Part shown: positions 12,555-23,183 of the stretch, in pieces | How positions within the stretch are numbered: the first letter of the stretch is position 1 | Layout: each line of letters begins with the position of its first letter | Notes under the pieces: generated by a model | The model's database searches: none | The model's input: the letters and a program-made list of their open reading frames with translations, nothing else | Told to the model about the DNA's origin: nothing | Assembly: GCA_023101725.1 (NCBI GenBank) | Contig: JALJCO010012682.1 | Location: 1,674,001-1,738,000, forward strand | Length of the DNA: 64,000 nt | Direction of reading: 5' to 3' | DNA from: Atherinomorus stipes | Lineage: Eukaryota; Chordata; Actinopteri; Atheriniformes; Atherinidae | Position numbers and translations under genes: made by a program

Positions 12555-12761
12555 GTCACCTCACCCTGCTGCCGTCAGGGAGGAGGCTGCAAAGTCCCCC
12601 GGGCCAGAACCAGCAGGCTCAGAGACAGCTTTTTCCACCAGGCAGTGAGGACGCTCAAATCCCTCCCTGCTCTGCCCCCACTTCCCCCCCCCACCCCCAC
12701 TGACTCTGCCTGTTCACAAACTCACCTACCTCCAGTTCAACACAGCAGAACATTGCACTAA
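12555..12761 (+). pseudogene. Non-LTR retrotransposon ORF2 C-terminal remnant
   Basis: In frame from 12555 to the TAA at 12759-12761 the peptide contains GGGCKVPRARTSRLRDSFFH and continues QAVRTLKSLPAL. This Arg-rich ending followed by SFFHQAV is the usual C-terminus of L2/Rex1-type fish LINE reverse transcriptases. The CRQGGG start corresponds to an LPSGRR motif in relatives, with local change. What follows is the 3' untranslated region, split by younger insertions at 13081-14638 and resuming to a typical tail. The element is 5'-truncated and inactive. Confidence 0.75.
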
Positions 12762-13080
12762 ATGGCACCACTACATATTGCACTATTGCATCCATCAGGA
12801 CTGCTACTCAGTTTACTCTGGCATGTTACATACTGTTACATAGTTTAAATTGACTGTTTGCACTATTGTCCATCAGGACCTCTGGACTGTTACATTGTAA
12901 AACATTACTATTACAAGCTACAGTTACATTGTTTACATTGTCACTGCACTGTAATATTTACACTACTTCCTACATTAGGATTGCAATACCGTTCACATTG
13001 TCAATCCATACTGTCAATCCATTTATAAATTTGTAATCCTCTTTAGTATTTAAACTTAGGTTTTGTGTTTAAAGTTCTAG
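12762..13080 (+). mobile_element. LINE 3' UTR, first part
   Basis: The TTGCACTATTG/TTACATTG-rich sequence continues from the ORF2 remnant and matches the low-complexity 3' UTR style of L2/Rex1-type LINEs. It breaks at 13081, where an insertion flanked by an 11-bp direct repeat begins. Confidence 0.6.
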
Positions 13081-13107
13081 GGTTTCCGAGTCAGTCAGTC
13101 AGTCAGT

Positions 13108-14502
13108 CAGTACCGGTTCACCCAATACGCACACTACGCACGTTGCGTAGGGCCCCGCAAACTCATAAAGGCCCCGTGAAGGGATTTAAAAAAAAAACAA
13201 AAAAACGTGACGACGTCACTGCCTGGTCGCGCATGTGTCGCGCATTTCCAGCACATCAGGCTGGAGAGAAGTGAGAGATGAAGCGGAGTTAAAGGATATG
13301 AGAAAAGGAGAAGGAAAGAACATGAGAATGAACCGCAGGAACAGCAGTCAGGTAACTGTCTGCTCTCAGTGGGAGAATGAGAGGGACTCGTACAAGTTTG
13401 ACCTTAATTAGCGGGGAGGGGGGTCTCCGGTCTCCCTGTGCATCTTGCTGGCTGCTAACAGTTGAAGTTACAACTGAACTTACAAAACAATAAAAAGTAA
13501 AGGATAAATACTGACTAAGATTTAATTTCGTTAGCTTGGATTACCAGCAGGCAAATATACAGTCGCCCTCAAAATTATTTATACCCTCCAATTAAAGAAA
13601 AGGCTATATTCAAAATAGTAATTCAAATATCAACAAACTACGTAAACTAATAATGAACTTTTAAAAAAATCATAAAATTATCATTAAGTGAAGGAAAATA
13701 TTGATTTTGAATTATCATTTAAAATAAACAAACAAAACTGTTCCAGACACATCAGAGCACCTTTCTCATGAACAGTGGACCAAAATACCTGTCAGCAGGT
13801 GTAGAAGTCTTTTTTAACATTACAGAAACACCTGATGACAGTGATTGTGTCAAAGTGTCGCTCAACAACATTTTAGCTTTGGAGCCCCATCATGCTTGTT
13901 TACTTGTTTTATTTCTTGTGTGTTTGTTTTTAATATTTCTGTCAAACCACAAGTAAAAATCAACATAATTTTCATACATAATTTTATGTATCATTTCTTT
14001 TGTCAATTTAAACTTATTTCACTTATTTTTTCCTTCTTTAATTGGCGGGTATGAATATTTTGAGGACAACTGTAGATGCAGATATTTTCTAAGAATATAA
14101 GAATTGAAATTCACAAAATATTCTGACAATGGTGCTAAATTAAAATTGTGTATGATAAATGATAATATAAATAATTGCTTACATTTGAAGTATATGAAAG
14201 TAAAACAAGCACAGTCAATCTGATGGAGATGAATTAATATTAGCTGTATCCATATAACAGGTGCTGTGTTTAAGTTTTCTCCTACAAGCAGCAGCACAGA
14301 CAGAGCAGGTTCATTTAGGACAGGCACAGATGCGCCAGCTTTATCATCCAATGCAGGCACATCCACAGATGTGCATTATATATATTTTTATCTTTAAAGC
14401 ACTGGCTGTCATGTGCAACTATTGAAAGTTTTTGCTGTTCCGTTAGGAGGGCCCCTTACCAGAATTTTGCCTAGGGCCCCTTGGAGGTCCAAACCGGCTC
14501 TG
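13108..14502. mobile_element. hAT-like non-autonomous element (1.4 kb)
   Basis: The left end is CAGTACCGGTTCACCC; the right end in reverse is CAGAGCCGGTTTGGACC. The flanking 8-bp sequence CAGTCAGT is present on both sides (13100-13107, 14503-14510), as expected for hAT, although the target is itself a tetranucleotide repeat so the match is partly forced. GGGGCCC motifs lie near both ends. No transposase frame was seen. A second copy of the right end occurs at 18555. It contains a Tc1/mariner-like MITE. Confidence 0.78.
13560..14072. mobile_element. Tc1/mariner-like MITE (513 bp)
   Basis: The left end reads CAGTCGCCCTCAAAATTATT, the right end in reverse CAGTTGTCCTCAAAATATTC; both continue into ATACCC and CCAATTAAAG. 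The element is bounded by TA on each side, the obligatory Tc1/mariner target site. The interior is AT-rich with no transposase. It lies inside the hAT-like element at 13108-14502. Confidence 0.85.
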
Positions 14503-14638
14503 CAGTCAGTCATTTTCTGTACCGCTTATCCAGTTCAGGGTCGCTGGGGTTGCTGGAGCCTATCCCAGCTATTATCAGGCGAGAGGCGGGGTACACCCTG
14601 GACAGGTCGTCAGTCAGTCACAGGGCAGGTTTCCGAGT

Positions 14639-14785
14639 GGATTCCTATATTTTTACATTTTTATCTTATAGTTTATTATACTTTATTATATGCACCGTGG
14701 GTTTGAAAGGACTGTAATTTCATCTGTGTTGTATGGCTAACATGTGGCACATTTGACAATAAAGTTGACTTTGACTTTGACTTTG
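14639..14785 (+). mobile_element. LINE 3' UTR, second part, with TTGACT tail
   Basis: After the insertion the LINE resumes and ends TTTGACAATAAAG followed by repeated TTGACT/TTGACTT units. AATAAAG plus a short tandem tail is the standard 3' end of this LINE type in fishes. It completes the element whose ORF2 remnant is at 12555. Confidence 0.8.
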
Positions 14786-17700
14786 GAAGGTTTTACATTC
14801 TTATACACTCACTGGCCACCTCGTGGCCTAGATATACCATCGAACAAACAGACATCAGCTATCAAACACAAGTTAAACAGCAGCCGTGGCCAACTTTAGC
14901 TACATGAACACAGCATGAAAAGAATTATGTAAAGAAGTTTAAAAGTAGTCACATTGACCAAGGGAGTCCCTACTGAGCCTTTAAAACCAACTAAAATTCC
15001 CACAGAGGAATTAGTTTTGTTCATTCAAACCAGTTTGTAAGTTATTCCAAGTGGAAGGAGAACCATGTTTAAAAGCTTTTTTCCCCCAAAGTTCTGTTCT
15101 CACTCTCGGGACCACAGTCTGTAGAAGAGAACCTTGGCGGTCTGATCCTCGGCTGCAGAGATAGCACTGAGGATGACTTCTGCATACCTTGTTTGTACTG
15201 AGTTCCTGTTGTTGACATCAACAAGGCATTTTCATCCAGATGTCTGCTGCTCACTGGACAGTTCTCATTTTCAGATCGTTCTCTGTAAACATGTAAATCT
15301 GCATGCCTAAATGTCTTGAGTTGCTGCAATGTGATTGGCTGATTAGCTTTTTGTGTTGACAAGCAGCTGAGCTGCTGGTTTAACTGCATTTCAAAAGGAT
15401 ATTTTATCTTCAAATTTCAGAGCCTCGACTTACTTTAACTAAAGAAGTTGAATCTGCACTTCTGCTTTTATCAAAGCTCATGATCTATTTGCTGACCACT
15501 TTTTTTTTCCTTTTTTTCTTGTTTACGTTGGATTCAGTGTTGTCTTTTTCTGCTTTATCTTATTCAGTATCAGTGTCAGCTATTTATTCCACTGCAGTCT
15601 ACACAAACATGCATCACTTTGTCCTGTGTCTTCTTAACATGGAAATACAAACAATATCAACACTGTGTCAACAAAGCATCATTCTGCATTGTCACTTGAG
15701 CTTAAATACTCCATTGGTTTCTTGCAAAGATTAGGTCAGATGAAATCAATCTTTCCCTCCTTTTATCCTCCACATTTGCTCCATGCAGCCTGCTTTCAGT
15801 TTCACTTAGAGCCTGTGTGAGAGATGAGGCCAGAGCGCTGACGGGGGGTTCCACATAACTGTAGCGATGTTTGCACCTTACAGTGATCCATCACTCTAAT
15901 CAGCTGTCAGGCTTCTGCAGTTCGTTTCTGCAGCAGCAGGAATGAATGCTGCTGGAAGTCAAGAGTCTATTTTGAATATCGCCTCAACTTGCTCAAGGAT
16001 AAATGCAGCCTTCCCACCTTCTTGCTGCAATTCACAAACTGATGTGTGCTGGCATTCCCCCTCTCGCCTGAATGAGAAGATACCCATAGTTTCTCACTGT
16101 TAGACCTCTGCTGGTGGCTCAGATAAATACACCCTCTGCTTTGACCGTGATGCTCTAATTTCTTTGTTTTTGCTACTTGTGTGATGCAGCCTGATTTAAC
16201 TGCTACCAGAGTGCTTTAGAGACTGTTTCAAAATGCCTCTTTGAGACCTCTGAGGATGTTTCTTACTGAGTGTGTGTTTAGTGTGGAGTGTAAACAATGC
16301 ATCTCCTGCTAGAGGTTGAAAATACCTTGGCATGAATGTCACTATTATGGAGAGATGAGCCATGATGTATGAATTTGTTACTGTTTGCAACAACACAACA
16401 TAAACTTTGTCACATCATCCTTCAAAACATGGGCTGTTAATGATTTAAATCAATTAGTTAACTGATTAAAAGAAAAAAAAAACTGTTTATTTTGGGTTTA
16501 TATGACAAAGTAAAGTTTCCAGAGTTTCACACTTAAAACAATTACTCTTTCAGATGATTACATCCTTTATACTTCCTTTTTTAGATTAAACAGCATTGAT
16601 TTTAAAAACATTGATCAAAAAATCATCTGAAGCTGCCTTTATAAATAGATTAAACTTTGAAGTATTTCTTTATATGTTATGCTGGTTGGTGAGGCCCTTC
16701 ATAATTGTTTAAAGTAGATCCTTTAGTGATGAGCTGTTCTTAATCAAATACTGATACTTTTACAAGTTTTTCTTCTCAAAAAGATCTTACAGCCTGACAC
16801 CGCCTTCAAATGTCTTGAATCCACACTATATTTTGGTCCCAGTCTGATTTCATTTGCATAATTTCTATGAGTCCTGAGTTGTAAAGTCTTTGATAAATGT
16901 TGTACTTGATTCTTAAATTGCCAAAAAAAAAAGTGATGAAACTGCTTCCAGATCTTCTCAAGTTTGTGTGTAATGGCTTGAAACCAGCAGTAAGTGGACT
17001 GCGGCTCCTCTGAGCTGTTTTATTGCCACTCTGCCTTTTTTGCTTTCATTAATTATTTATGGGGGTGGGGGCCTCATTAGTCATTCACTGTGACAGTGCA
17101 AATACATACACGTGAAGTTTGCTCTTTACTTAGAAATACCACAGAGGTAAATTTGGTCAGCTGCAAAGTTAAAATTGTCTGTCTGCAGGTGAAATGTCCC
17201 CATTCTCAAAAATTATTTCAGACACAATGGTTTTACTTCACCTTACCCAGCAATACCTTCACATGAGTAAGAAACCATCATAATTTTGACTGTTATTTAC
17301 TTTGCTGATAAAAGTCCAGTCAAAGGCAAATGGGAACCCCCTTCCAGATAAGCTGCCCATCCCATTAATCTGCTGGCAGCTGAACATGTTGGCCTTGTGT
17401 GTAAATTGTGACTATGTTCTTTAACTTTGGTCAGACATTATGGATAAACTTTTAAAACACACAAGTCTGAGCTAATCATTGTTGGGTCCTTATTTGGGGT
17501 TAAATCTGCTTTAGAGGGGAATCCTATGAAATAAACAATCCCATTATCCGGTGCAATTTGCTGAAGTTAAGAAAAAGAAAGATGATAATCTGGATTTTCT
17601 TCCATGTTATGGTATCATTTGTTTTCACGCTGTCGTCTTTCCTCAGCGAAAAGCAGAAATGGACAGTGGAGATGATAAATTCAGGTCAAATGAAAAATAA

Positions 17701-18059
17701 TGTTTTAAGATTTGGCATCACTTATCAGCGTATGTGCTATAAAACCTTTGTGTGTAACAAACTTCTATAACGCTACATGTTTACTTTAAAATTCAAATCA
17801 AGTTACATTTTCACCATGCCATGCTCAACTTTATGTATTGTCTATGTAATGCTATAAGTAATGTCTAAAGACCCATTTTCTGTCTTTCAACACCCCATGA
17901 GTATTGTGGTCCTTTGTGTCTTTTATTAATTTGCATTTATTTGATCTAATTTGTTTTTTTTCATTCATTTTATTTTTTTTCTTGTTTTATTTTGATAAGA
18001 GCTGGTGGAACTAAACAGGACAAAACACTTGTTTATTGTTTTTATTTTATTCTGCGATA
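14786..18059. other. Non-coding, nothing recognised
   Basis: Open frames (up to 114 codons, minus, 15069-15413) have no recognisable domain. T-rich and A-rich tracts are frequent. No splice-bounded conserved peptide was found. Confidence 0.6.
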
Positions 18060-18067
18060 CTGAAGAC

Positions 18068-18536
18068 CAGAGATGCACCATTTCAGTTTTTTTTTATCCA
18101 GTCCGATACTGATACCTGGGCTGAGCATGTCGGCCGATAGCCATTACCGATTCGATACTTCTGTTGAATGAATGAACTGTATACCTTACCATGTGAATAA
18201 AGGCATCAGGCTTGACATAAATAATTAACCTTGTTTTAAAAAGTTAACACAAATATTAATGCACTTAATATTATTTATTAACAAATTAAGTGTACATTAG
18301 CAGCAAAAAGAAATAAAGAACATTTCTCTCTGTTCTTTGTTGCAAACAAAGAGTTGAAGTGACTACAGTAGATTACTATAACTGTATTGCTATGTACGTT
18401 AATAAAAAAAAAAGAAGAAAAAGAAATGAGTGGATCAAAATGCTGGATCGGCCTCATTCATCCGATATCCGACTCAGCTAACTGGTCAATATTCGAAGCT
18501 GATATCCAATCCTGTTATCGGATATGTGCATTTCTA
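18068..18536. mobile_element. hAT-like MITE (469 bp)
   Basis: Left end CAGAGATGCACC, right end in reverse TAGAAATGCACATATCC. Flanks CTGAAGAC (18060-18067) and CTGGAGAC (18537-18544) agree in 7 of 8 bases. Sub-terminal GCCGATA and GGATATC motifs occur on both sides. No coding sequence. Confidence 0.7.
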
Positions 18537-18554
18537 CTGGAGACATGTTCTGTT

Positions 18555-18780
18555 CAGAGCCGGATTAAGGAAGCAGGGGCCCCTGGGCACAAAGTTTTGA
18601 AGGGCCCCTCCAATCACAACCAAAAGGACATTGTATATAATGTTCATCAGACTTTACACCGCATTATTGTAAAACAACATTTCTCAGCTGGGAGCAACAA
18701 CATGAAGACACTACATTGCGATCAAACTATAGCAGATGTAAATATCTTGTCATACTTGTCATGACTCTGTAAATATTTTT
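18555..18780. mobile_element. Solo end of the CAGAGCCGG hAT-like family
   Basis: CAGAGCCGGATT, then GGGGCCCCTGGGCACAAAG and GGGCCCCTCC, match the reverse complement of the right end of the 13108-14502 element. No partner end was found in the window, so this is a truncated copy. The right limit is approximate. It begins only 10 bp after the target duplication of the preceding MITE. Confidence 0.6.
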
Positions 18781-18848
18781 GCGTCTTTGTCTTCCTCCCA
18801 TCTCCATCTTTCTTTGTCCTCCTTGTAAGTCTTTATAAACTATCAGAA

Positions 18849-19323
18849 CCAGATGACTACAGACCAGTTGTCCTCACATCTCACATCATGAAAGTCCTGC
18901 AGAAACTGTCATTAGCTCACCTCAATAAGCAGTCAACATCTCCGCAGTAATGTTCTTGAGGTTGAAAGCACCATCATCTACCTGCTTCAAAGATCTCACT
19001 TTCACCTGGACCAATCGGGCAGCACTTTGAGGGTCATGTTCTTTGATTTCTAAAGTTTTTGTTCAAAGTGATTCAGCTGCTTTGTTCAGGATGTGAGAAG
19101 CTCCATCAGTTCCAGGTGGATTCCTCCTCCACCACCTGGATTTTTGACCAGCTATCAAACAGACCACAGTGTGTCTGAGATGGAGATCAGCAGCACTGGA
19201 GCACCACAAGGCACTGTACTCTCACCATTTCTGGTCAGTCACTTGGTGAGATGGTGCAGAAACAATCAGCTCATCTTCAACTCAAACACAACATCAGAGA
19301 TGATCGTTGACTTCAGGAAGAAC
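18849..19323 (+). pseudogene. Degenerate LINE reverse-transcriptase fragment
   Basis: Three recognisable blocks lie in order. PDDYRPVVLTSHIMKVLQKL (from 18849) is the fingers region of an L2/CR1-type reverse transcriptase; SSTGAPQGTVLSPFLV is the conserved GxPQG(T)xLSP block; VRWCRNNQLIFNSNTTSEM then IVDFRKN is the thumb-side region. The catalytic YADD block, expected between the second and third, is missing: SPFLV runs almost directly into the third. Stops and frame changes separate the blocks, so it is dead. Confidence 0.8.
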
Positions 19324-19369
19324 TGGAGTCATTTATTTTATTTATTATACAGTAGAAGGACTTTGTAGC

Positions 19370-20177
19370 CTTAATACTGTCCCAGTTTGAAGTTGAGGCA
19401 TTTCCCATGCCTAACTTGCAAACAAATATTAAACTTGGGTATTAAACTTATTTATTTGGATTGTAATTATGAAGGAGAACAGCTGTGGTAGAAGATGCCT
19501 GTTTTTAAATTTTTTGCACATAATAACCTAAAGTCAGCTGTGACTCCTCTGCAGCATTTTAATAAAAACAGCCATCAGACTGAAATGCTAGTCCTTCCTT
19601 TGCTAGCAGTTGTCAGCTGCTTCTCCAGTCATCCACATCAGCTTTTAATGGCTCATTTCCTTCTTAATGGAGTCAAATATTCACCAAAGGAACTCCAGAC
19701 TTATTTATGGTCAAGACTAAACGAGGGCTGTTGACACAAGTATCTGTATATTTTCATTTTAATGTTCCTTGTTCACTTAAATCTTAACAAAATACCTTTG
19801 GATCTGTTCACACACACACTGGTTGAGACTTAAACCTAAAACCACAGGATTGTAGCTGCTACCTCTGGAAGCATTCACCGATCTTGTCCCAGTTTTGTTT
19901 TGAGCCATAATGTTTTTAGTTTGCACCACAGTTTTTCTGTCTTATGATCCTACTTGTCTTTTGCAGGTTTAAAACCTGATGAAACAAATCTCTGCTCAGT
20001 GCATTAAGCTTTTTGAAACTGGCATGTGTGGCCATGCCTAAGCGACTCTTCTTTATGGTGCATGAAATTCTGGCATCACCTTGTTTACTCAACAGGAAAA
20101 ACAGGGTTGCACAGCAGATAAATATTGCAAGTGTTTATTTTCATCCATTCTGAACACAGCTGTTTTATGTGGCATGA
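19370..20177. other. Non-coding, nothing recognised
   Basis: No element ends or conserved peptide were recognised between the LINE fragment and the hAT transposon. Confidence 0.55.
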
Positions 20178-20618
20178 TGTCACACCAGGGGCGGCTGGCC
20201 AATAGAGGGCGCTAGGGCGCCGCCCTCCCTGCCAGTTCACAACAGAAAGCATTCTTCATAAGAATTTTACAAAGACCTTAAAACTTAATACTTTTTTATT
20301 CACAAGGTTGATATATCCACTAATATTTAAAATGATAATTCATGATTTTTCAAAGGTACAAACTACTGTTTAAAATGTGTTTTTCCTGCATGTCCACTGT
20401 CTGTATGTCTCAAGTTCAGCTCTGGGGCGATCGGAAAATTGCCCCGAGAAGGTGGGATTTTGTAACAGATTAGCCAATAGCAGAATCATATTGTCCAACG
20501 TATGATGCGAATTTACCCTATCAGCGTGGCCAAAATTATTCCAAGAAGGGCGACGATTTTATCGCCCCAGGCAAGGCAGTAGACTTCACTCTGCGGACGC
20601 CATTTTTCTAGCAGCACA

Positions 20619-21083
20619 ATGACGACTGTGATAAGACCGAGCATTAACTCTGTAAGATCTCTCCTTCAAGAGCCATTTGAGAGGAGAACTTTGATGGAGA
20701 AACTTCAGGTAAAAGACCTGGGCCCAGATCAACCTGATCTCGCCATCAAACAGCCGGCAAGTGAGAAAGGAAAGCGGTACGTGAGAGGCTTCTCCCGTAA
20801 CTGGTACACCAGAAAGGCTTGGCTGGCTGGATGTAGCCATGCTAACGCCTTATTTTGTTTTCCGTGTCTGCTGTTTAAAACGGCTGGGACAGATCCCGCC
20901 TGGACAGTTACAGGAGTGAGGGACATGAAACATCTGTCTGAGAAAATTAAAAAACATGACAACACCAGAGCACACATGGATAACTCCGTGAAGCTAGCCG
21001 TATTGGGACGGCAGAACATCGCTACGCAGCTGGATGACGGTCACAGGCTGGCGGTGAAGAAACACAATGAGGGAGGTGGATAA
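20619..21083 (+). pseudogene. hAT transposase (ZMYM1-like), N-terminal part
   Basis: The 154-codon frame opens with ATG at 20619, shortly after the left terminus. It contains the TTF-type zinc finger found in ZMYM1-like and related hAT transposases: NWYTRKAWLAGC, NALFCFPCLLF, then KHLSEKIKKHDNTRAHM, giving the Cys/Cys and His/His ligands in order. This region binds DNA near the transposon ends. The frame ends prematurely at a stop, where one extra G in GAGGGAGG (about 21070-21073) shifts out of the frame that continues in the next entry. The zinc-finger residues are otherwise intact, so the copy is not very old. Confidence 0.85.
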
Positions 21084-21885
21084 AAACCGACATGTTTTAT
21101 CCAAAATAATTGATTGTGTCAAGTTTTGTGGCGCATTTGAATTGGCCTTGCGTGGACATGATGAGACAGACTCGTCAGAAAACCCCGGTATTTTTCGGGG
21201 GCTGGTGGATTTTGTCGCCTCCCTGGATAAGGTGCTGGAGGAGCACCTGAAGACGGCGACGGTGTTTAAAGGGACGTCGAAGACGGTCCAGAACGAGCTG
21301 CTGGACTGTATGTTGTCCGTGGTGAGGAGTAACATTTTGGAGGAAGTGAAGAAAGCTGATTTTGTTGCTATTCAAGCAGACGAGACGACGGACATTTCCA
21401 CCCACTGTCAGCTGGTGCTCGTGCTGCGCTACATTGATGGCAGCAATAACATACAGGAACGGTTTCTGGAGTTTATCAGCATCCAGAATGCATCCGCGGA
21501 CACCATCAGCTCAGCGCTCCTAGAGAGGCTACACACCATCCTCCCAGATGGACAGAAGGCCAAACTTATCGCCCAGGCTTATGACGGAGCTGCTGTAATG
21601 AGAGGGGCCACCGGCGGTGTGCAGCGCAAAATCATGGATGTCTATGAAAATGCCCATTACGTCCACTGCTACGCACATCAGCTGAACCTCATCATGCAGC
21701 AGGCGACATCCCACATGCCCAGGATTGGCACGTTTTTCTCCGACCTGGCTGGATTTTCTGCCTTCTTCTCCAGGTCACCAAAGCGAACCGCAGTACTGGA
21801 TCAGGTGGTTTCTCATACATCATTGGATTGTTCGTGGGGAACACTGTTAAAAGAAGCATGCTTTTCCGCACTTGATCAGAAATGA
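21067..21885 (+). pseudogene. hAT transposase (ZMYM1-like), central part with DUF4371
   Basis: The 272-codon frame continues the transposase after the frameshift. It carries a DUF4371-like region and the RNase-H-like catalytic core: ADETTDIS supplies the first acidic residue, AQAYDGAAVMRG the second, and HCYAHQLNLIMQQA is the usual conserved block after it. The C-terminal half, with the last catalytic Glu and the hAT dimerisation domain (normally several hundred residues more), is absent: the sequence diverges after VLDQVV and stops. The product could not transpose. CpG content and codon use are higher here than in flanking DNA, as expected for a recently arrived coding sequence. Confidence 0.88.
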
Positions 21886-21890
21886 CTAGG

Positions 21891-22839
21891 ATTTTAACAT
21901 TCTGGCAACAGACTCACTGTCTGGTCAGCGGAGATGCTACTGTGCCCTCTAAAGGCTTTAACTGTTACACCCACATCAAAGCTGCAGAGTATGATGATGT
22001 GAAATCACAGTTTCCTGCTCAAGATTTTGCAAGTTCAAACAACACTTTAGAGTGCAGCTAGTAGTCTGTCAACAGGCCGCGTGCTACCTGCACAGTCTTG
22101 TGTCTTTGCTGCTCGCCTGTTTTCTCATTTTTAGTGTTACCATTTACTTGACTCAGAGTAGAAGATTGTTTCAGCTTTCCTGATGTAACCTATCAAGGTA
22201 TTTAATGTTGCTGCAGCTAAGTTAAAGTTTCCTTTGTTCTTTGTTACCTCAGAAGGAACATTAATGTTAGCGGCTGTTTTTTACCTGACAACTTTTTCAT
22301 TCGTTTGTTGTTTGAAAAGTTATCTTAGTTCTAAGGAATTTTTTTTTATAAGCATGTCAAGTCCCTGAAGTGGATTTAAAATGCCAACCGGGTTTTCAAG
22401 TACTGTATTACGTTTGCTGAGACAGCAGCAGAAACGAACCAGGAGTGTGTTTGAACCAGTTCAGCTTTTCCACTTTCAGTCTCTTTTGACTGGTCATTGA
22501 GCACTTGTGAGGCAGAGGCACTCAGACTGATATTAGTTTTTATGGCTTGTCTTTCTGAAAACTACACTAGTAATCAGTTTTGATATTCATGAACTTGGTT
22601 GTTACTGGTTACAAATGTGCTGTATGAAGGAAAGATGTAAGTGATTGTGAAGGAGCATTCAAATCACATCTGAGAGGAGTTCATATATGATTTCTTTTTG
22701 GATGCTTTACTAAAGCAACCTGCCTGAGTAATCTTTTCTTTAAAAAGACTAGCTGTGTCTCCAAAAAAGGCAACATATGCCATAACTATGTTTATAGTTT
22801 AAGGTGATTTTCACTCATGCATGTCCTTTGTGTAAAGTT

Positions 22840-22840
<1 letters not shown>
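21891..22840. other. Non-coding, nothing recognised
   Basis: Sequence after the truncated hAT transposase has no recognised continuation of the transposon and no exon. Confidence 0.55.
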
Positions 22841-22843
<3 letters not shown>

Positions 22844-22913
<70 letters not shown>

Positions 22914-22916
22914 ATT
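22844..22916. repeat. (CT)n and (TATC)n microsatellite
   Basis: A run of CT dinucleotides, roughly 28 units, passes into TATC tetranucleotides. The TATC part is probably the tail of the retroposon that follows, and the CT run an expansion next to it. Confidence 0.95.
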
Positions 22917-23183
22917 TTTCATGCTGCTTACCCAGTTCAGGTTTGCTGGAGCCTATCCCAGCTATTATCAGGCGAGAGGCGGGGTACACCCTGGACAGGT
23001 CGCCAGTTTGTCACAGGGCCAACACAGAGAGACAGACAACCATTCACACTCACATTCACTAAGGACAATTTAGAGTGACCAATTAACCTAACATGCATGT
23101 CTTTGGACGGTGGGAGGAAGCCGGAGTACCCGGAGAGAACCCACACATACACGGGGAGAACATGTAAACTCCACACAGGAAGG
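22914..23183 (-). mobile_element. Dispersed fish retroposon, longest copy (about 270 bp)
   Basis: Same family as at 14503-14627 but longer. The + strand shows CAGTTCAGG, GGAGCCTATCCCAGCT, GAGAGGCGGGGTACACCCTGG, then the block with CACAGGGCCAACACAGAGA, AATTTAGAGTGACCAATTAA, TGGGAGGAAGCCGGAGTACC and ACTCCACACAG. The tandem tail is at the left, so it is read on the minus strand. Very common in teleost genomes. No target duplication was found because the left flank is microsatellite. Confidence 0.88.

Larger units (their letters stand above)
13092..14627 (-). mobile_element. Retroposon with AGTC tail, split by an hAT element
   Basis: Flanked by an exact 11-bp direct repeat, GGTTTCCGAGT, at 13081-13091 and 14628-14638, the mark of target-primed retroposition. 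Its tail (AGTC repeats) is at the left, so the element is on the minus strand. The body is at 14511-14627: TTTTCTGTACCGCTTATCC, GGAGCCTATCCCAGCT, GAGAGGCGGGGTACACCCTGG. This is an abundant fish repeat, probably mobilised by an L2-like LINE because the tail is a tandem tetranucleotide. The two parts are separated by the hAT-like insertion at 13108-14502. Confidence 0.85.
20186..21890 (+). mobile_element. hAT transposon, 3'-truncated
   Basis: The left terminus CAGGGGCGGCTGGCC followed by GGGCGCTAGGGCGCC is a typical hAT end; the candidate target sequence to its left is TGTCACAC. Downstream lies the transposase gene in two frames. I could not find the matching right end (GCCGCCCCTG followed by TGTCACAC), and recognisable coding stops near 21880, so the 3' part is lost. 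The right limit given is that of the coding remnant. Confidence 0.82.

Noticed and set aside
13081..13110. (AGTC)n run as a stand-alone microsatellite
   Set aside because: The 11-bp duplication and the body found on the other side of the insertion show it is a retroposon tail.
20994..21405. Minus-strand frames of 76-113 codons
   Set aside because: Antisense shadows of the hAT transposase coding sequence, which has the recognisable motifs.
22804..23073. Ser-Leu repeat protein from the + strand
   Set aside because: It is translation of a CT microsatellite and a retroposon.
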